64,000 nucleotides of DNA from Curtobacterium sp. MCSS17_008 (GTDB taxonomy: Bacteria > Actinomycetota > Actinomycetes > Actinomycetales > Microbacteriaceae): assembly GCF_003234185.1 (NCBI RefSeq), contig NZ_QKSM01000006.1:93931-157930 (forward strand). The letters run 5' to 3'. Positions 46,101 through 53,806 of this stretch are shown piece after piece. The notes under the pieces are model-generated. The model was not told where the DNA came from. It did not search any database and worked only from the letters and a program-made list of their open reading frames with translations. A program made the position numbers and the translations under genes. How positions within the stretch are numbered: the stretch's first letter is position 1; each line of letters starts with the position of its first letter.

Positions 46101-46748
46101 GTGACCGAGACGACTGTGGACAACACCGAGACCGCCCGTACCGCTGTGGAGTTCTGGTTCGACCCGAACTGCCCCTGGGCCTGGATGACGAGCCGCTGGG
46201 TCGGCGAGGTCGAGCGGCAGCGCCCGATCGACGTCACCTGGCGCGTGATGAGCCTGTTCGTCCTCAACGAGGACCAGGACATCCCGGACGAGTACCGGGA
46301 GCGCATCGACAAGGGGCAGGTGTACCCGCGGATCGTCACCGCAGCCCTGCTCCGGCACGGTCAGCAGATCGTCAAGCCGCTGTACGACGCGCTCGGTGAG
46401 CACGTCCACCACCGTCAGGAGCCCGACCCGGAGCAGGTCGTGCCGGCCGTGCTCCGCGAGCTCGACCTCGACGAGGACCTGCTCGAGTACGCCTGGACCG
46501 ACGAGGTCGACCAGGCCGTGCGTGCGAGCCACCAGGACGGCATCGACCGCGTCGGCCAGGACGTCGGGACCCCCGTGATCGCGGTCGAGGGCACCGCCTT
46601 CTTCGGCCCGGTGATCTCCCCGGCGCCGAAGGGCCAGGAGGCGCTCGACCTGTGGGACGGCGTCGTCGCCGTCGCGAAGGTCCCCGGCTTCTTCGAGCTC
46701 AAGCGCTCGCGGACGGTCGGCCCGATCTTCGACACCGTCGCGCAGTAG
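46101..46748 (+). CDS. DsbA-fold mycothiol-dependent oxidoreductase (Rv2466c-like)
   Basis: 215 residues from GTG 46101. EFWFDPNCPWAWMTSRW has the C24-P-W-A27 active-site motif of the Rv2466c/Mrx2 family rather than CxxC. DVTWRVMSLFVLNED and VGTPVIAVEG (cis-Pro) also match. Mycobacterial members use mycothiol and activate nitro prodrugs. TACGCT lies 6 nt upstream (46089-46094), suggesting a leaderless transcript. Confidence 0.9.
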   Translation: MTETTVDNTETARTAVEFWFDPNCPWAWMTSRWVGEVERQRPIDVTWRVMSLFVLNEDQDIPDEYRERIDKGQVYPRIVTAALLRHGQQIVKPLYDALGEHVHHRQEPDPEQVVPAVLRELDLDEDLLEYAWTDEVDQAVRASHQDGIDRVGQDVGTPVIAVEGTAFFGPVISPAPKGQEALDLWDGVVAVAKVPGFFELKRSRTVGPIFDTVAQ

Positions 46749-46762
46749 CGGCGACCGGTCAG

Positions 46763-46867
46763 CGGACGGGAGGCGCGGTGCGGGCCCGCACCGTCCTCGC
46801 TCGCAGGCTCGCTCGGCGCGCCCCGCGCAACGCTTCGCGTTGCCGCTGAGCGGGGCGCGCCCGTCCG
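46763..46867. repeat. Composite nested palindrome with family-A ends
   Basis: Outer arms CGGACGGG (46763-46770) and CCCGTCCG (46860-46867) enclose an 18-bp perfect palindrome (46776-46793). A second hairpin has GGCGCGCCCCGC (46815-46826) against GCGGGGCGCGCC (46850-46861), with an inner GCAACGC/GCGTTGC stem. It sits between convergent genes and probably terminates both. Confidence 0.75.
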
Positions 46868-46878
46868 TCTCGACCCGC

Positions 46879-47406
46879 TCAGTCGAGAGGCAACCGCATC
46901 AGGGTCAGGTCCAGCCACCGGTCGAACTTGCGGCCGACCTCGGGCAGGACGCCCACCACGCTGAAGCCGAGACGCTCGTGGAGGGCGATCGAGCCGGTGT
47001 TCGACGAGCAGATGCCCGCCATCACCACGTGCATCCCGGCCGCGCGGGCGTGCGCGACGAGGGCGTCCATGAGCACGGTGGCGACGCCCCGACCGCGGAA
47101 CGCCGGCACGACGTAGACGCTGTGCTCGACGGTGTGCCGGTACCCCTGGTGCGGCCGGAACGCGCTGTAGGTGACGTAGCCGGCGACGACCCCGTCGACC
47201 TCGGCGACCAGGACGGGCAGCCCGGCAGCCCGGCGCTCGGCGAGCCAGCCGTCGAAGTACGCGCGCGGGTGCGGCTCCTCCTGCCAGATGGCGGTCGAGT
47301 GCAGCACGGCATCGACGTGCAGCGCGTGGACGACGTCGAGGTCCCGCGGCTCGCAGTCCCGCACCGTGACCGGCGCAGGGGAACCCGTCGCATATGCTGT
47401 CGCCAT
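46879..47406 (-). CDS. GNAT N-acetyltransferase (phosphinothricin acetyltransferase-like)
   Basis: 175 residues. VRDCEPRDLDVVHALHVDAVLHSTAIWQEEP and VYVVPAFRGRGVATVLMDALVAHAR (acetyl-CoA loop) with SSNTGSIALHERLGF fit the PAT/MnaT branch. ATG 47406 overlaps the divergent XRE ATG in the same CATG. TACGAT 7 nt upstream (47414-47419, minus strand) supports this start; GTG 47364 is an alternative. The substrate may be an amino acid analogue. Confidence 0.88.
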   Translation of the reverse strand: MATAYATGSPAPVTVRDCEPRDLDVVHALHVDAVLHSTAIWQEEPHPRAYFDGWLAERRAAGLPVLVAEVDGVVAGYVTYSAFRPHQGYRHTVEHSVYVVPAFRGRGVATVLMDALVAHARAAGMHVVMAGICSSNTGSIALHERLGFSVVGVLPEVGRKFDRWLDLTLMRLPLD

Positions 47407-47419
47407 GTCTCAGATCGTA
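47393..47419. promoter_or_regulatory. Divergent overlapping leaderless promoters around a shared CATG
   Basis: Plus-strand -10 TATGCT (47393-47398) is 6 nt before the XRE ATG at 47405. Minus-strand -10 TACGAT (47414-47419) is 7 nt before the GNAT ATG at 47406. The start codons share two bases, and each -10 lies in the other gene's coding sequence. Confidence 0.6.
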
Positions 47420-48058
47420 GACGAGGCCGTGCCGGAAGCGGAAACCGGGAGCGAGCACCCCGACGACGTCGCCCAACGACGTCTGGGCGAGCGGTTGCAG
47501 CGCCTGCGCACCGAACGGAAGTGGAGCCTGACCGAACTCGCCGAGGAGTCCGGCGTCTCCCGGGCCATGATCAACCGTGTCGAGCGCGGGGTGTCCAGCC
47601 CGACGGCGACGATCCTCGGGCGACTGTCGGGTGCGTTCGGGCTGACGATCTCGCAGCTCCTCGACGAGGCACTCGACCACGACGTCCCCAGGGCGACCGA
47701 CCCGGACGAGGCACGCGGCGTCCAGCGCGGGGCGACCGCCGACTCCTGGACCGACCCCGAGACCGGGTACCGCCGTCGCCCGGTCTCGAGCGCCGACTTC
47801 CCCGCGGACGTCACCGAGGTGCGCCTCCCGGCCGGTGAGCAGGTGGCCTACCCGGCGTCCGCCTACGCGTTCCTCCGGCACTGCATCTGGGTGGTCGACG
47901 GCGTGCTCGAGGTCGTCGTCGGCGACGAGCCGACGCGGCTCGGCGCCGGCGACCGGCTCGAGCTCGGGGAGCCGGCCGACATCGTCTACCGGAACCCAGG
48001 CGCGGAGCCCGTGCGGTACGTCGTCGTGGTGGTCCGGGCGGCGCGGGGCCGGGAATAG
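47405..48058 (+). CDS. XRE-family regulator with C-terminal cupin
   Basis: 217 residues. Helix-turn-helix RLQRLRTERKWSLTELAEESGVSRAMINRVERGVSSPTATILGRLS at about 28-75, then a cupin domain from about 130 (RLPAGEQVAYP, VVDGVLEVVVGDE, LGAGDRLELG). Such regulators sense a small ligand in the cupin and often control the adjacent acetyltransferase, here divergent and sharing its start region. Confidence 0.93.
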   Translation: MSQIVDEAVPEAETGSEHPDDVAQRRLGERLQRLRTERKWSLTELAEESGVSRAMINRVERGVSSPTATILGRLSGAFGLTISQLLDEALDHDVPRATDPDEARGVQRGATADSWTDPETGYRRRPVSSADFPADVTEVRLPAGEQVAYPASAYAFLRHCIWVVDGVLEVVVGDEPTRLGAGDRLELGEPADIVYRNPGAEPVRYVVVVVRAARGRE

Positions 48059-48068
48059 GATCGGAGCC

Positions 48069-48557
48069 ATGCGCATCCACCTCGGAACGGACCACGCCGG
48101 CCTCGAGTTCAACAAGACCCTCGCCCAGCACCTCACCGAGGCGGGGCACGAGGTCGTGGACCACGGTCCGACCGAGTACGACGCGCTCGACGACTACCCC
48201 TCGTTCTGCATCAACGCTGCACACGCCGTCGTGCAGGACCAGCGTGCGGGTGTCGAGGCGCTCGGTGTCGTCTTCGGTGGTTCCGGCAACGGCGAGCAGA
48301 TCGCCGCGAACAAGGTCGAGGGCATCCGCGCCGCGCTCGTCTGGAACGAGTCCACCGCGGTGCTCGCCCGCCAGCACAACGACGCGAACGTGATCTCGAT
48401 CGGCGCGCGCCAGCACACCGAGGACGAGGCGATCCGGTTCGTCGACCTGTTCATCGCGGAGCCGTTCTCCGGCGAGGAGCGCCACGCCCGCCGCATCGCG
48501 CAGCTCGCCGAGTACGAGACGACGGGGCGCATCGCCGGGAAGCAGATCGACGCGTAG
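48069..48557 (+). CDS. rpiB: Ribose-5-phosphate isomerase B-type
   Basis: 162 residues. MRIHLGTDHAGLEFNKTL, VVFGGSGNGEQIAANKVEGIRAALVWNESTA and ARQHNDANVISIGAR are RpiB/LacAB hallmarks. The family interconverts ribose-5-P and ribulose-5-P in the pentose-phosphate pathway. TAGGAT is 7 nt before ATG 48069 (48056-48061), within the end of the XRE gene, so it has its own leaderless start. Confidence 0.96.
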   Translation: MRIHLGTDHAGLEFNKTLAQHLTEAGHEVVDHGPTEYDALDDYPSFCINAAHAVVQDQRAGVEALGVVFGGSGNGEQIAANKVEGIRAALVWNESTAVLARQHNDANVISIGARQHTEDEAIRFVDLFIAEPFSGEERHARRIAQLAEYETTGRIAGKQIDA

Positions 48558-48575
48558 TCCGGGGAGACAGGACCG

Positions 48576-49505
48576 ATGCCAGAGGGTCACTCCGTCCACC
48601 GGATCGCCAACCAGTTCGCCCGGCACTTCGTCGGGAAGCGCTGCGAGGTCTCCAGCCCCCAGGGCCGGTTCGCAGCCGGGGCCGAGCGGCTCGACGGCAA
48701 GCGGATGACCGCCGCGCGCGCCGTCGCGAAGCAGCTGTTCCTGGAGTTCGAGGACGACCTGTTCCTCCGCGTGCACCTCGGACTGTACGGCGCGTGGGAC
48801 TTCGCCGGCGTGATCTCGTCGGCCGAGGCGCTGTCGGAGGACGGTGACGGCGAGGAGTCGCTGTCGTCGATCGGCGCTCCACGGCTCGCCCGGTACCGGA
48901 TGGCCGAGCAGGAGAAGGCCGAGGACCCGATCGAGTCGTTCCCGCCGGACCCGGTCGGTCAGGTGCGCGTCCGCATCCTGACCGAGGACACCGTCGCCGA
49001 TCTCCGCGGCCCGACGGCCTGCGTGGTCGAGGACCCGGCCGGGGTGCAGCGCGCGCTCGACAAGCTCGGACCCGACCCGATCAACGACGACGGCCCGGAG
49101 GCCGAGCAGACCTTCGTCGAGAACGTCCGGAAGCGGAACGTCGCGATCGGGCGACTGCTCATGGACCAGTCCGTGGTCGCGGGCATCGGCAACATCTACC
49201 GCGCCGAGCTGCTCTTCCGGCAGCGCATCGACCCGTACAAGCCCGGCAAGGAGATCACCGTGCAGCAGGCGAAGGCGCTCTGGCAGGACTGGTCGAAGCT
49301 GCTGCACGCGGGTGTCCGCGACGGCCTCATGCTGACGATGGACGACCTCTCCGAGGCCGATCACGCGAAGGCCGTCCGGTCCCGGAAGGACCGGCACTGG
49401 GTGTACCACCGCCAGGGCGAGCCCTGCCGTGTCTGCGGGACCGAGATCCGGATGGCGGACATGGCCGGACGCAAGCTCTACTGGTGCCCGGAGGACCAGC
49501 AGTAG
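48576..49505 (+). CDS. Fpg/Nei-family DNA glycosylase
   Basis: 309 residues. MPEGHSVHRIANQF has the catalytic Pro2-Glu3 and Nei-like GH; KQLFLEFEDDLFLRVHLGLYG and the helix-two-turn-helix VAGIGNIYRAELLF follow. It excises oxidised bases and cuts the strand. The C-terminal zinc finger reads CRVCGTEI...YWCPEDQQ, so only three of the four usual Cys are present. 18 bp after rpiB. Confidence 0.93.
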   Translation: MPEGHSVHRIANQFARHFVGKRCEVSSPQGRFAAGAERLDGKRMTAARAVAKQLFLEFEDDLFLRVHLGLYGAWDFAGVISSAEALSEDGDGEESLSSIGAPRLARYRMAEQEKAEDPIESFPPDPVGQVRVRILTEDTVADLRGPTACVVEDPAGVQRALDKLGPDPINDDGPEAEQTFVENVRKRNVAIGRLLMDQSVVAGIGNIYRAELLFRQRIDPYKPGKEITVQQAKALWQDWSKLLHAGVRDGLMLTMDDLSEADHAKAVRSRKDRHWVYHRQGEPCRVCGTEIRMADMAGRKLYWCPEDQQ

Positions 49506-49535
49506 TCAGGGGACCAGGGGAGGCACCGGGCCCGG

Positions 49536-51011
49536 TCACAGGTCGCGGTGCGTGAACCGCCCTGCGATCGCCGTCGCCAGCACCGTTGCGTGCCGCAGTG
49601 CCGAGGAGTCGGCGACCGCGAGCGGGTCCGCGGCGAGCAGCACGAGGTCGGCCTCGTCACCGACGGACACCCCGACCCGGCTGCCCTCGGTCGAGCCGCG
49701 CCACGCGGTCAGCGCGGACAGGCGTTCCGAGGGGTGCCACGGCACGCGACCGTCACGATCCCGCCCGACCGCTGCTGCCATCGACACCCACGGGTCGAGC
49801 GGTGCGACGGGCGCGTCCGAGCCCAGGCGGAGCTCGGCGCCCGCCCGGTGCAGCGAGGCGAGGGGGAACGCCCGGTCGGTCATGCCGGCCCAGTGCCGGT
49901 CCGCGATGTCCCGGTCGTCCATCGCGTGCTCGGGCTGCACCGAGGCGACGACACCGAGCCGGCCGAACCGGTCGACGTCGGCGTCGACCAGGAGCTGCGC
50001 GTGCTCGATGCTCCCGCGGGCACCGACGGCCTCGAACACGTCGAGCGCCAGGGTGTTCGCCCGGTCGCCGATCGCGTGCACCGCGGGCACGAGCCCGGCG
50101 TCGACCGCCCGGCGGACCATCGCCACGAGGTCGTCGAACGCGTACGCCAGGACGCCATCGCCCGAGGTCATCGCGGCGGTCCGGGTGCCGAGCGAGCCGT
50201 CGGTGATGACCTTGAACGGGCCCATCCGGACGAGGCCGCGCGTGCCGTCGACCACGTCGCCGGTCCGGAGTCCGCGGGCGATGGCCGCCTCGAGCTCGCC
50301 CGGGTACACGCCGGAGTCCACCCGCAGGCCGTCGGTGCCCGCGTGCACCCGCCGGGTCCAGCGGTCGAGCCCGAAGACCATCTCGAGGTCGACGACCCGG
50401 GTGGCTCCCCGCGCCGCGGCCGCGTCGACCGCGTCCGCCACCCAGCCGTCGAGCACGTCGTCCGGCACGCGGGACAGCGCGGCCGTCACGTCGAACGCGT
50501 CCTGCTCGCGCAGGACCCCGTCCTCGCCGGCGACGAGCGGCCGGCCGACGAGTGCCGAGCAGTGCGCGAGCGCGAGCGCGTTGCACCACACGGCGTGCAG
50601 GTCGGCGGCGATGACGACGGCCGGGAGGCCCGGTGCGGCCCGGTCGAGCAGCTCGCGTCGCGCGGGGCGGGGCCAGATCCCGTCGCGGTAGCCGTGGCCG
50701 ACGAGCACCAGGTCCGGGACGCCGGTGCGCGCCACCGCTGCGAGGACGTCGGCGGTCGCCTCCGCCGTCGTGCACCCGGAGACGTCGATCCGGCGGCGCA
50801 CGAGCGCCCACTGGTCGAAGTGCACGTGGTGGTCGACGAGCCCCGGACCGAGCCAGGCGCCGTCGGTCTCGACCACGTCGGTGTCCGCGCTCGCCGGATC
50901 GAGCGTGCCGGCCGGAGCGACCGCCTCGACCCGACCGCCGACGATGCGGACGTCGCACGGAGCGCCGGAGGTGCCCACCCGACGGACGGTACGGAGCAGG
51001 AGGTCGGTCAT
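49536..51011 (-). CDS. Amidohydrolase family protein (imidazolonepropionase/YtcJ-like)
   Basis: 491 residues. GLVDHHVHFDQWA gives the metal HxH (His62, His64); later VIAADLHAVWCNALAL, KVITDGSLGTRTAAM, AVHAIGDRANTLAL and LGSDAPVAPLDPW match YtcJ-like metal hydrolases. The ATG 51011 overlaps the upstream stop (ATGA). The substrate is unknown. Confidence 0.92.
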   Translation of the reverse strand: MTDLLLRTVRRVGTSGAPCDVRIVGGRVEAVAPAGTLDPASADTDVVETDGAWLGPGLVDHHVHFDQWALVRRRIDVSGCTTAEATADVLAAVARTGVPDLVLVGHGYRDGIWPRPARRELLDRAAPGLPAVVIAADLHAVWCNALALAHCSALVGRPLVAGEDGVLREQDAFDVTAALSRVPDDVLDGWVADAVDAAAARGATRVVDLEMVFGLDRWTRRVHAGTDGLRVDSGVYPGELEAAIARGLRTGDVVDGTRGLVRMGPFKVITDGSLGTRTAAMTSGDGVLAYAFDDLVAMVRRAVDAGLVPAVHAIGDRANTLALDVFEAVGARGSIEHAQLLVDADVDRFGRLGVVASVQPEHAMDDRDIADRHWAGMTDRAFPLASLHRAGAELRLGSDAPVAPLDPWVSMAAAVGRDRDGRVPWHPSERLSALTAWRGSTEGSRVGVSVGDEADLVLLAADPLAVADSSALRHATVLATAIAGRFTHRDL

Positions 51012-51655
51012 CGCGCCTCCTGACCGTCCGCGCGCACTGCGTGCGCGCGCTCCATCTCGTCGGCGAGCGCCGGCGACGCGTACGGGCCGTCCCCGCGCAG
51101 GCCGGCGATGATCCGCTCGACGACGTCGGGCGCCTTGTTCTGCGACAGCTTGGCGCGGGCGTCGAAGCGGGCGACCCGGATGCGGATGCCGACCGTGCCC
51201 TTCGCCGCGCGGCGGGCGGTCTGTTCGTCGACCTCGAGCGACACCGGCTCCGGCATCACCCGCTCGAAGTGGTCGACGAGTTCGCCGAGGACCCGGAAGT
51301 TCTCCTCGTCGGACAGGATCTCCGGGGTGCCCCAGCAGTGCGCGGTCACGTGGTTCCACGTCGGCACGAACTGCTCCGGCGGGTACCAGGCGGGGGAGAC
51401 GTAGCCGTGTGGGCCCTGGAACACGACGAGGACCTCGTGGCGGCCGAGCTCGTGGGCGACCTCGTCGGGGCGGCCGACGTGCGAGACGAGGACGATCTCG
51501 TCGTCGGTGCTCGCGGTGCGGTCGAGCAGGACCGGGTAGTGCGAGGCGACGAGCCCCGCGGCGGTGTGCGACACGATCGTGGCCCACGGGTGCGCGTCGA
51601 TGAGACGCCGCACCTCGTCGACGTCGGTCATGAGGAAGTGGGGTGTGTGCCGCAT
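51008..51655 (-). CDS. FMN-binding negative regulator-type protein (PaiB family)
   Basis: 215 residues. MRHTPHFLMTDVDEVRRLIDAHPWATIVSHT, LVSHVGRPDE, VVFQGPHGYVSPAWY and VPTWNHVTAHCWG are typical of PaiB, a flavin-reductase-like barrel. It may be a redox or regulatory protein despite the 'transcriptional regulator' name. It is coupled to the amidohydrolase and divergent from the serine hydrolase with 33 bp between starts. Confidence 0.93.
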   Translation of the reverse strand: MRHTPHFLMTDVDEVRRLIDAHPWATIVSHTAAGLVASHYPVLLDRTASTDDEIVLVSHVGRPDEVAHELGRHEVLVVFQGPHGYVSPAWYPPEQFVPTWNHVTAHCWGTPEILSDEENFRVLGELVDHFERVMPEPVSLEVDEQTARRAAKGTVGIRIRVARFDARAKLSQNKAPDVVERIIAGLRGDGPYASPALADEMERAHAVRADGQEAR

Positions 51656-51688
51656 GCGACGAGCGTGGCACATGCCAGGCTGGTCGGC

Positions 51689-53095
51689 ATGGAGAAGCGC
51701 GCCGCGTACGAGTCCGTCCTGCCCTACGTCCGTGAGTGGATCGGCTACAAGGTGTGGCAGCTCCGGCTCCCGGGGGTGCAGGTCGCGATCGGGTTCGAGG
51801 ACGAGGTGCTCTTCTCGGAGGCCTGGGGGTACGCCGACGTCGAGGCGGGTCGACGCCTGACGACCGCGGACCTGTTCCGGATCGCGTCGCACTCGAAGAC
51901 GTTCACCGCGACCGCCCTGCTGCAGCTCGCCGACGCCGGCGCGCTCCGGCTCGACGACACCGTCGGCTCGTTCGTGCCCGCGCTCGTCGACGCCGGTTCG
52001 CCGATCGCCGACGCGACCGTCCGCGAGCTCATGGAGATGGGCGGCGGCGTCGTCCGCGACGGGGCCGACGGTGACCACTGGGCGCTCGACCACCCCTTCC
52101 CGGACGCCGACCAGCTCGTCGCCCTGGTGGTCCAGGGCGGTGCGAAGGTGCCCGTCGGCTCGGCGTTCAACTACTCGAACCTCGGGTACGGTCTGCTCGG
52201 GCTCGTCATCGAGGCGGTCACCGGGACGTCCTACGCCGAGCACGTCCGGTCCGCGATCGTCGAGCCGCTCGGGTTGACCGGCACGGGCCCGGAGTTCGAC
52301 CCCGCGCGTGAGGACGAGTTCGTCGTCGGCTACACGGGGCTGCACACCGCGCGGACCCGGCAGCGCGTCCCGCACGTGACGACCGGTGCGCTCGCAGCGG
52401 CGACCGGCTTCCACGGCACCGCGTCCGACCTGGTCCGCTACTTCTCGGCGCACGTGCCCGGCCGGGGCACACTGCTGTCCGACCACGCCAAGCGCCTGGC
52501 GCAGCGGAAGGCGTGGAGCGCGATCGACACGGACCCCGCGGCGCGCGGCTACGGCGCCGGGTTCATCGTCGACCGGATCAACGGCCGTGAGGTGCGGGGC
52601 CACTCCGGCGGCTTCCCCGGACAGATCACGCAGTCGGTGTTCGACCCGGCGTCGTCGCTCGTGGTCTCCGTCCTGACGAGCAGCGCGACCGGCCCCGCGA
52701 CGATGCTCGCGACCGGCATCGTCCACCTGCTCGACGCCGCCGCGGACGAGCACGCGCCCGGCCCCGTGCTGGCCGCCGACGTCGGCACCGACCGGTACAC
52801 GGGGCGCTTCACCACGTTCGAGGGCATCACCGACGTCGCCCGCGTCGGGGACCGTCTGCTCGCGATCGACCCGACGCAGCCCGTACCGACGGAGTCGCCG
52901 GTGCGGCTCGGGGTCGTCGACGGCGACACGCTGCGGATGGCGTCGGGCAACCGGTTCGGCTCCGTGGACGAGCACATCACCTACGCGCGCGACGAGTCCG
53001 GCAGGGCCGTCTCGTTCCGCGGCGACAGCGGCATGACCCACCGCCCCTGGTCGGTCCCCGAGGAAGCCCCGGAGGTCGCCGCCGCCCTCGTCTGA
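51689..53095 (+). CDS. Serine hydrolase of the beta-lactamase/PBP fold
   Basis: 468 residues. SHSK at 67-70 is the SxxK nucleophile motif, NYSNLGYG near 160 the YxN motif, and GHSGGFPG near 305 replaces KTG. This is the class C/EstB esterase branch. No signal peptide, so it is probably a cytosolic esterase or peptidase, not a resistance lactamase. A C-terminal domain of about 100 residues (YTGRFTTFEGITDVAR) is lipocalin-like. Confidence 0.92.
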   Translation: MEKRAAYESVLPYVREWIGYKVWQLRLPGVQVAIGFEDEVLFSEAWGYADVEAGRRLTTADLFRIASHSKTFTATALLQLADAGALRLDDTVGSFVPALVDAGSPIADATVRELMEMGGGVVRDGADGDHWALDHPFPDADQLVALVVQGGAKVPVGSAFNYSNLGYGLLGLVIEAVTGTSYAEHVRSAIVEPLGLTGTGPEFDPAREDEFVVGYTGLHTARTRQRVPHVTTGALAAATGFHGTASDLVRYFSAHVPGRGTLLSDHAKRLAQRKAWSAIDTDPAARGYGAGFIVDRINGREVRGHSGGFPGQITQSVFDPASSLVVSVLTSSATGPATMLATGIVHLLDAAADEHAPGPVLAADVGTDRYTGRFTTFEGITDVARVGDRLLAIDPTQPVPTESPVRLGVVDGDTLRMASGNRFGSVDEHITYARDESGRAVSFRGDSGMTHRPWSVPEEAPEVAAALV

Positions 53096-53209
53096 CCCCT
53101 CGACCGCGTGCGTCGCCGAGACGGTCGCCGGTCCGTGTCGGACGGCGAGACCCGGTTCGCGCCGTGACGATCTCGGTTCCCAGGTCCCGGTCCCCGTGCA
53201 CCGGGATCG

Positions 53210-53669
53210 TCACGGCGTGAGGGGATCGTGCGGGTCCGCCGCCCGTGGTGGCCGTGCGCGGTCGAGTGCTCGGCGGAGCGACCCGACGGTGGCGAAGCCG
53301 AAGCGGCGCGCGACCTCGCGTTCGTCCTCCCCCTCCAGGAGCGCCCGTCGGACCCGCAGCGAGCGGTACCAGCGGCGGAACTCGTCCGGAGTGCGGCCCC
53401 TGCTCTCCCGGAACCGTCGCTCGGCCGTCCGTCGCGAGCACTGCACGGTCGCTGCCACGATGTCGCCCGTCGTCCGGTCCCACTCGGCCGGCGGCTCGTG
53501 GCGGTCCGGGCCCGGACGTCACCCACACTGTCGTCCGCCGTGACGCGACCCACACGTACCCGTCGTGCGCCTCGAGGTCGAGCGTCCAGTCCGGTGCGGA
53601 CGAGACGACCTCTCGGTCATGACGGACGTCGAGCCCGACGGTGTCGAGCAGGCAGGCGAGAGCGTCCAC
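53210..53669 (-). pseudogene. Degraded AraC-type regulator
   Basis: The first ~50 residues (MDALACLLDTVGLDVRHD..., from ATG 53669) are in one frame. The linker and helix-turn-helix (TGDIVAATVQCSRRTAERRF, then EFRRWYRSLRVRRALLEG) are in another, entered near 53520. A stop codon precedes the second part in its own frame. The cupin-like sensing domain expected in such regulators is mostly missing, so an internal deletion plus frameshift is likely. The HTH could still be made from GTG 53458 as an 82-residue protein. Confidence 0.55.
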
Positions 53670-53806
53670 CCCGCAACCGTGTCACGAGCGCGCCGGTGGC
53701 GAGGCGGATCCGGAGGGCCTGTGGAGGACGGGCGGGGGATAACCCCACCACCGATCCGGGAGGCGGCAGGATGGGACGCGTGGGCCGCCTCCGCGAGGCT
53801 GGACCC

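Noticed and set aside
51689..53095. An antibiotic-resistance beta-lactamase.
   Set aside because: The SxxK and YxN motifs are shared with esterases and peptidases; no signal peptide is seen and the extra C-terminal domain fits the esterase branch.
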